DNA of 64,000 bases from Isoetes taiwanensis. Lineage: Eukaryota; Streptophyta; Lycopodiopsida; Isoetales; Isoetaceae. The stretch is taken from assembly GCA_021234155.1 (NCBI GenBank), contig JAJEKV010000001.1:16563491-16627490 (forward strand), written 5' to 3'. The first letter of the stretch is position 1, and each line of letters begins with the position of its first letter. The translations under genes were made by a program, and so were the position numbers. The notes beneath the pieces were generated by a model. It saw only the letters and a program-made list of their open reading frames with translations. It did not search any database and was not told the origin of the DNA. Positions 61,816 through 64,000 of the stretch are shown piece by piece.

Positions 61816-62636
61816 ACATGAAGAACTTGAAGGGCGCATTAGTCGCGGTTTCCATGCGAGGCAACACATTTCTTATCATAACTTTTTGATCGAGGCTACA
61901 TTTTTTAGATGATTTTTTATGCGTTGGAAAGCTCTATCTGAGATCGTTTTTGATAGTTTATGATATGGATATGTTTAGTTAAGTTATCTATGCTAAAACA
62001 GCAATTTTTTTTGGCCGGGTTTGGTAGGCTTTCACATCCTACCGGTGATTAATACATTATTAGCTATTGGATATTGTTTTATGGCTCATTCGAATGAAGC
62101 TTGCAAAATTACCATGCATTTTTAGATTTTGGTAGCAGTTATTAAAAAGCAAATTCAAGGCTTCTAGATCCTTGTGCTAACAAAGCAAGAAAAGTTTCCC
62201 ACTTTGGTTTCTCACCACAGAATCCATGGAGGCCAAAGGCTGTATTAAATTCGGTTGAAAAAATGCTTGTGTATGGGTGTTTACAAACTTTATGACTTTC
62301 GGAATAATGGGATCAATCACTCTATACACTAGATATCCAGTCTATTAGCCACTTTCCTTTTGCCCCTTCCAGCCCCATTGCTCCCAACCGGTTTGGCCGT
62401 CGAGCATACAAATTAATGTTGAGCTAGGCTCCAACATCTACGACATTGCCATAGCCCAACCAAGCGCCTCTTGGCCTTGCCTAGCCCAGGTACCGGCCTG
62501 CCTAACCTGCCGGACGATAAGCCCACCGCCATAGCCTACCTAAACCTGTTTGACACCCCTGCGGCCCCAAGTCGCGCCAGACATGGCCTTGCGGACCACG
62601 GTCAGGTGTGTGGACCCACACTTGGTTGGTGAACCA
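61816..62636. other. Unassigned; turns GC-rich towards its right end
   Basis: No gene recognised. From 62380 the sequence becomes C-rich and resembles the GC-rich block beyond the MITE, so the MITE seems to have split one GC-rich unit. Confidence 0.35.
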
Positions 62637-63191
62637 TTAGAGGAAATTTGAGATCTCATGTCATCCCCATAGAATCCTCAATAGGAATGGCTACCCACTA
62701 TAAAGCTGCAATTAATGCGGCACCAACAACCTCATTGCTTTTGTTTTCTCCAATAACTTTTTTGATCCACTTTCGTCAAAATCTTTGCCCGGCGTTTGTT
62801 GCGTTAGATCTTGGAATGAAAAGATCTTTCTAATGATATATGGTTGATGTATTTCAATATGGTCATATCGTTAATCTTAAAAAAAAATATGATTTTTTGA
62901 TTATTTCTTGTACATTTATATATCGGAAGGGTATATGAATGGGTTATCATTAGATAGATCTTGAGGAAAACGAACCCATTGCTACAAAAAGTGTTTGAAT
63001 CAGTTATAGATGAAAAGTTATAATGAAAAAATGATACTCACAGGGAGTTAGTTGCAAAGCTGCATTTAATTGTTTCCACATATTTTGGAATGAGATACTG
63101 CTTTGACTCTTCTCTTATTGGGCGGTTTAAAAGGCATTGGCATTTAAAGCATCCTTAAATGGGACAAAATGTGATCTCATATTTCCTCTAA
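62637..63191. mobile_element. MITE, 555 bp, with imperfect terminal inverted repeats
   Basis: The left end reads TTAGAGGAAATTTGAGATC. The reverse complement of the right end reads TTAGAGGAAATATGAGATC, and similarity continues for about 30 bases. TA lies on both sides of the GAGGAAAT/ATTTCCTC ends, which would fit a TA target duplication. No transposase ORF. A partial inverted relative lies at 1123-1184. The superfamily is not assigned. Confidence 0.7.
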
Positions 63192-64000
63192 TGTACCTCG
63201 GACCACGGCAACCCATCACAGGAAGGCCCAAACACACCAACCACGGTTGACCCCTTGAGCCGAGCCCTGCAGGAAGACCATGAAGGGGCCACCAAGGAAG
63301 AAGACCAGGCGGAGGGAGAGGCGTCTTCCATGAAGGGAGGCCGAGGCCAAGGCCCGTCGACCCGAACAGGCGGCCACCCAGGCCCGATCGTGCCAGATGA
63401 ACAGAGCCGCATCGAGGCCGAGGGTTGAGGAGCCAGCGATTACCGCGCCTGCGAGGCACCTCCCGGCAATGGGAGAACATAACATCTGGGCGTTCGGCTG
63501 GCGGTGGTGCGAAAAATGGCCGAATCCGCGGAAATGGAGGATGTGCGTGCGATAGGCATGATAGCATATGCTTGCACTACAACTTGAAAAGAGCGGCAAT
63601 ATGTCTGCTTGCGAGATATGAGGATGTGAACCTTACCCGTGTTGGCGGCTTATAGGCTGGGGCCCCGGGGCCGGGGCGAACCAGGTAAGCGGGGAGACCT
63701 CCGTAACCGCAGTGGCACGGATCGGGCGAGGGGCCCGGAGGCTAAGGCCCACGGCACGAGGAGCCTGAGGCCACCCTCCTGTCAGAGGTTGAGGGAGGCT
63801 GCCACTGTGAGACAAAGGAGGTCAGACTGCTTTGGAAGCTAGCCAGGGCATAACTGAGCGCTCTTCGGGTAAGGATTTTACACGGATCAGGGAGCCTCAC
63901 GGGACTTCGGGCGGCCGTTGCCAAGCAAAGGCAAAGGGCCTCCCATGCCCGGCACATGAGCAACTCAGCCGCATTGCCGCTGGCGGGAGATGGCAAGACA
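63192..64000. other. GC-rich block of unknown nature, continues past the window
   Basis: Strikingly GC-rich against the AT-rich surroundings. Several overlapping ORFs on both strands (for example minus 63127-63567) are open, as expected by chance at high GC. No domain recognised. It could be part of a GC-rich transposon or the edge of a gene. Confidence 0.35.

Noticed and set aside
63127-63567. 146-codon minus-strand ORF and overlapping ORFs as genes
   Set aside because: Open frames on both strands are expected at this GC content. No domain, and the ORF runs into the MITE end.
1-64000. tRNA, rRNA, riboswitch or endogenous pararetrovirus
   Set aside because: No tRNA B-box/anticodon arrangement, rRNA core or viral coat/movement motifs were seen while reading both strands.

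Overview
The window looks like land-plant nuclear DNA. Genes with short introns are scattered among nested retrotransposons, CACTA elements, MITEs and simple repeats. No bacterial operon, rRNA, tRNA or CRISPR structure was seen. The lineage cannot be fixed from the sequence alone.

Left part (1-36 kb). Three tandem copies of a two-exon fatty-acid-hydroxylase/sterol-desaturase gene (C4-methylsterol-oxidase-like) lie on the minus strand. Copy A (1-1028) is decayed, copy B (24104-25126) is intact, and copy C (35094-36009) carries one frameshift. A 19.9 kb LTR element (2562-22472) sits between A and B. It has CTTCT target duplications on both sides, a PPT before the 3' LTR and TGTGACG...CGTCACA ends. 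A 3.4 kb CACTA element (4976-8354, AAA duplication) is nested in it, and a fold-back MITE lies at 15.75-16.0 kb. I found no recognisable pol domain in the LTR element. Before the insertion A and B would have been about 4 kb apart. Between B and C lie a decayed unknown coding region (26.7-28.6 kb), a run of local tandem duplications (28.6-32.5 kb) and exon-like fragments (30-34.3 kb).

Middle part (36-49.5 kb). Three LINE tails point the same way (37.3, 38.74 and 41.57 kb, minus strand). The last belongs to a complete 6.75 kb LINE (41572-48326) with ATCCATG target duplications and an empty-site paralogue right beside it. It carries endonuclease, reverse transcriptase and zf-RVT remnants and a 1 kb internal duplication. 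A CACTA-type end with a dense cluster of GTCGTT-AACGAC palindromes is at 39.85 kb, and an LRR receptor fragment is at 49 kb.

Right part (49.5-64 kb). A probable multi-exon gene of unknown function lies on the minus strand at 50.6-53.5 kb. Beyond it the sequence is mostly unrecognised, with a dispersed repeat, a 60-bp minisatellite, a 555-bp MITE and GC-rich sequence at the right edge.

Repeat copies within the window differ by very many 1-5 base indels, often in homopolymers or next to CCGG/CGG. Some 'pseudogene' frameshifts may therefore be consensus errors of a long-read assembly rather than real mutations.
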